A stretch of DNA of 64,000 bases. Source: Ligilactobacillus saerimneri DSM 16049 (GTDB lineage Bacteria; Bacillota; Bacilli; Lactobacillales; Lactobacillaceae). A model generated the notes under the pieces. It did no database searches. It saw nothing but the letters and a program-made list of their open reading frames with translations, and was not told the DNA's origin. Both the position numbers and the translations under genes were made by a program. Of this stretch, positions 62,620 to 64,000 are shown in pieces. Each line of letters opens with the position of its first letter. The stretch's first letter is position 1. The DNA lies in the NCBI RefSeq assembly GCF_000423265.1, contig NZ_AUHQ01000001.1, positions 62,001 to 126,000 on the forward strand, given 5' to 3'.

Positions 62620-63237
62620 CTACTCTTTTTTCTTAGAAAATCTAATCTGGCGGAGCTCAAACCACTGGTCTACTTGTGGTTTCCACCCAAGAGGACCCTT
62701 TCCAGTATCAAGAGTCCAATCTGCTTGGGCAATTCGCCAAGCATTGTCTTTTTGGGCCTTAATCCGGGCTTGAGCTTCCACTTTGGGTAACTGGTTCCGC
62801 TGCTGTAATCGTGCTAACTGGATAGTTTCGTCAACTACTGTTACCCATACGGCATCACAATATTGTTCATAGTGCCCTTCAAATAATAATGGGATATCTA
62901 ACACGACCACTGCAACACCTTTTTGCCGGTACTTTTGCAACTGCATCAGGATTTCTTCCCTAATTAACGGGTGCGTAATCTCATTCAATTCTGTTAATTG
63001 TTTAGGATCAGAAAAGACTAACTGCCCCAACTTACACCTCAACAAGCTACCGTCTGGGGCAAGATATGCCTTACCAAAATGTGCTATCACCTGTTGCAAC
63101 CCCTGGCTTCCGGGTGCAACTATCATCCGTGCGATTGCATCGGCATCAATAATTTTAGCCCCTTTTTGCGCTAAATACTGACTAACAGTTGATTTTCCAC
63201 TAGCTATTCCACCAGTAATTCCTAAAACGTATGTCAT
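62620..63237 (-). CDS. coaE: Dephospho-CoA kinase
   Basis: Last step of CoA synthesis. P-loop LGITGGIASGKSTVSQYLAQ, DADAIARMIVAPGS, and VVVLDIPLLFEG. The ATG at 63237 overlaps the mutM stop and follows AAAGGT; upstream in-frame codons are inside mutM. 205 residues. Placed between mutM and nrdR as in other lactobacilli. Confidence 0.94.
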   Translation of the reverse strand: MTYVLGITGGIASGKSTVSQYLAQKGAKIIDADAIARMIVAPGSQGLQQVIAHFGKAYLAPDGSLLRCKLGQLVFSDPKQLTELNEITHPLIREEILMQLQKYRQKGVAVVVLDIPLLFEGHYEQYCDAVWVTVVDETIQLARLQQRNQLPKVEAQARIKAQKDNAWRIAQADWTLDTGKGPLGWKPQVDQWFELRQIRFSKKKE

Positions 63238-64000
63238 CATTCTACCTTTTGACATTGCGGACAAAAATGTGTCCCCCGTTGCCCAACTTTAATTTTTTCA
63301 ATTATAGTACCACACCGTGGACAGGGATGACCGTCATTGCCATAAACATTTAATGCAAATTGAAATTCCCCCATATTGCGGAAAGCATCGGTATATGAAC
63401 GAATGGTTGTCCCTCCGGCGGTAATCGCCCGTTGTAACTCTGCAATGATATTTTGCCTCAGGGCAGTAATCTCTGACCGTGTCACATGGTTAGCGGGAGT
63501 TTCCGGATGAATCTTGGTCATCCATAAAACCTCATCAACATAAATGTTTCCTAATCCGGTCACAATCGTTTGGTCAAGTAGCGCGGTTTTTATAGCTTTT
63601 TTGCGCCGGTGTAGTGCTTGCGCAAAGTAATCCACGGTAAATTCTGGTGCGAATGGCTCTGGTCCCAATTTTTGGAGTGACTTGAGGTCATTTTCTTGTC
63701 CTGTCTGCACTAAGCGCATTCTGCCAAATTTACGTGAATCGTTGTAGCGCAACTGTTGCCCGTCATCGAGGTCAAACACTACATGGGTATGCTTTTCCAA
63801 CGGTTGTGTCTGGGGTTGAACAAAATACTTTCCTTCCATCCGTAAATGCGATACAACAGTCAAACCGCCCGAAAACCGTAATAATAAGTATTTTCCCCGC
63901 CGGTCAACGGTTAGGATCTTTTTACCCGTTAGTTGCGTCACAAACTCCGTAAGGTCACTCTCGATCATTTTGGGATATAAGACCGTTACCTTTTTTACTG
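63237..64000 (-). CDS. mutM: Formamidopyrimidine-DNA glycosylase (5' end off the window)
   Basis: Removes oxidised purines from DNA. The N-terminal catalytic segment (MPELPEVETV) lies beyond the window, but the frame is open to the last base, with VTVLYPKMIESDL visible upstream of an internal ATG at 63968. Further features are the HLRMEGKYF strand, the helix-two-turn-helix near LLDQTIVTGLGNIYVDEVL and the zinc finger CPRCG...CPQC. polA is the usual upstream neighbour. Confidence 0.95.
   Translation of the reverse strand, partial: VKKVTVLYPKMIESDLTEFVTQLTGKKILTVDRRGKYLLLRFSGGLTVVSHLRMEGKYFVQPQTQPLEKHTHVVFDLDDGQQLRYNDSRKFGRMRLVQTGQENDLKSLQKLGPEPFAPEFTVDYFAQALHRRKKAIKTALLDQTIVTGLGNIYVDEVLWMTKIHPETPANHVTRSEITALRQNIIAELQRAITAGGTTIRSYTDAFRNMGEFQFALNVYGNDGHPCPRCGTIIEKIKVGQRGTHFCPQCQKVE

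Noticed and set aside
1-64000. CRISPR array, insertion sequences, phage genes, tRNA or rRNA genes
   Set aside because: I saw no regularly spaced repeats, transposase or integrase motifs, or tRNA/rRNA sequence in the reading; the region is ordinary core chromosome.

Overview
The window is a 64-kb, tightly packed stretch of core chromosome from a low-to-moderate GC Gram-positive bacterium. It fits the family Lactobacillaceae best. Supporting features are the gene order (recG-fakA-asp23/rpmB; prkC-stp-rsmB-fmt-priA-coaBC-rpoZ-gmk; ynbB-glnR-glnA; coaE-nrdR-dnaB-dnaI-thrS; infC-rpmI-rplT), a D-alanylation operon with the DltX microprotein, strong Shine-Dalgarno sequences, a T-box leader and an L20-type leader. 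I cannot name the species. There are no rRNA or tRNA genes, insertion sequences, phage genes or CRISPR arrays. Nearly every gene lies on the minus strand; only rpmB, yfhO and four small genes are on the plus strand.

Layout, left to right. 1-5510: acyl carrier protein (cut by the window edge), plsX, recG, fakA and asp23 (lipid synthesis, DNA repair). 5761-17660: rpmB on the plus strand, then a long minus-strand operon gmk-rpoZ // coaBC-priA-fmt-rsmB-stp-prkC-rsgA-rpe-thiN. 17749-18129: a small plus-strand gene under a promoter carrying LexA (SOS) boxes. 18238-22244: nitrogen block miaA-ynbB-glnR-glnA with a GlnR operator. 22372-25146: DUF3042, an apparently Cys-less rhodanese, glucokinase, yqgQ, rhomboid, L33. 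25396-30340: class B PBP diverging from a YfhO-like membrane protein. 30688-35117: dltXABCD. 35308-40250: rnz-SDR-lapA-recJ-apt. 40386-46000: a small orphan gene, oatA, obg, uvrC. 46175-48398: amino-acid ABC transporter. 48570-50632: 46-residue plus-strand protein, mazG-like, engB, rpmF, yceD. 50709-56178: yqeG-yqeH-yhbY-nadD-yqeK-rsfS-methyltransferase-tmcAL. 56301-64000: mutM-coaE-nrdR-dnaB-dnaI, then T-box-thrS, then L20 leader-infC-rpmI-rplT.

Together the genes cover envelope building and tuning (PlsX/FakA/ACP lipids, PBP, PrkC/Stp signalling, D-alanylation, O-acetylation), replication restart and loading (PriA, DnaB, DnaI, RecG, RecJ, UvrC, MutM), ribosome assembly and translation (RsgA, Obg, EngB, YqeH, RsfS, L20/L28/L32/L33/L35, IF-3, ThrRS) and cofactors (CoaBC, CoaE, NadD, ThiN).

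The most notable signal is threonyl-tRNA synthetase. It has lost almost all of its N-terminal TGS domain and every recognisable catalytic residue of its editing site, while the aminoacylation core is intact. Next are an orphan YolD-like gene whose sigma-A promoter has a perfect LexA box filling the spacer, and infC initiating at an ATA codon. No large undescribed multi-gene system is visible.
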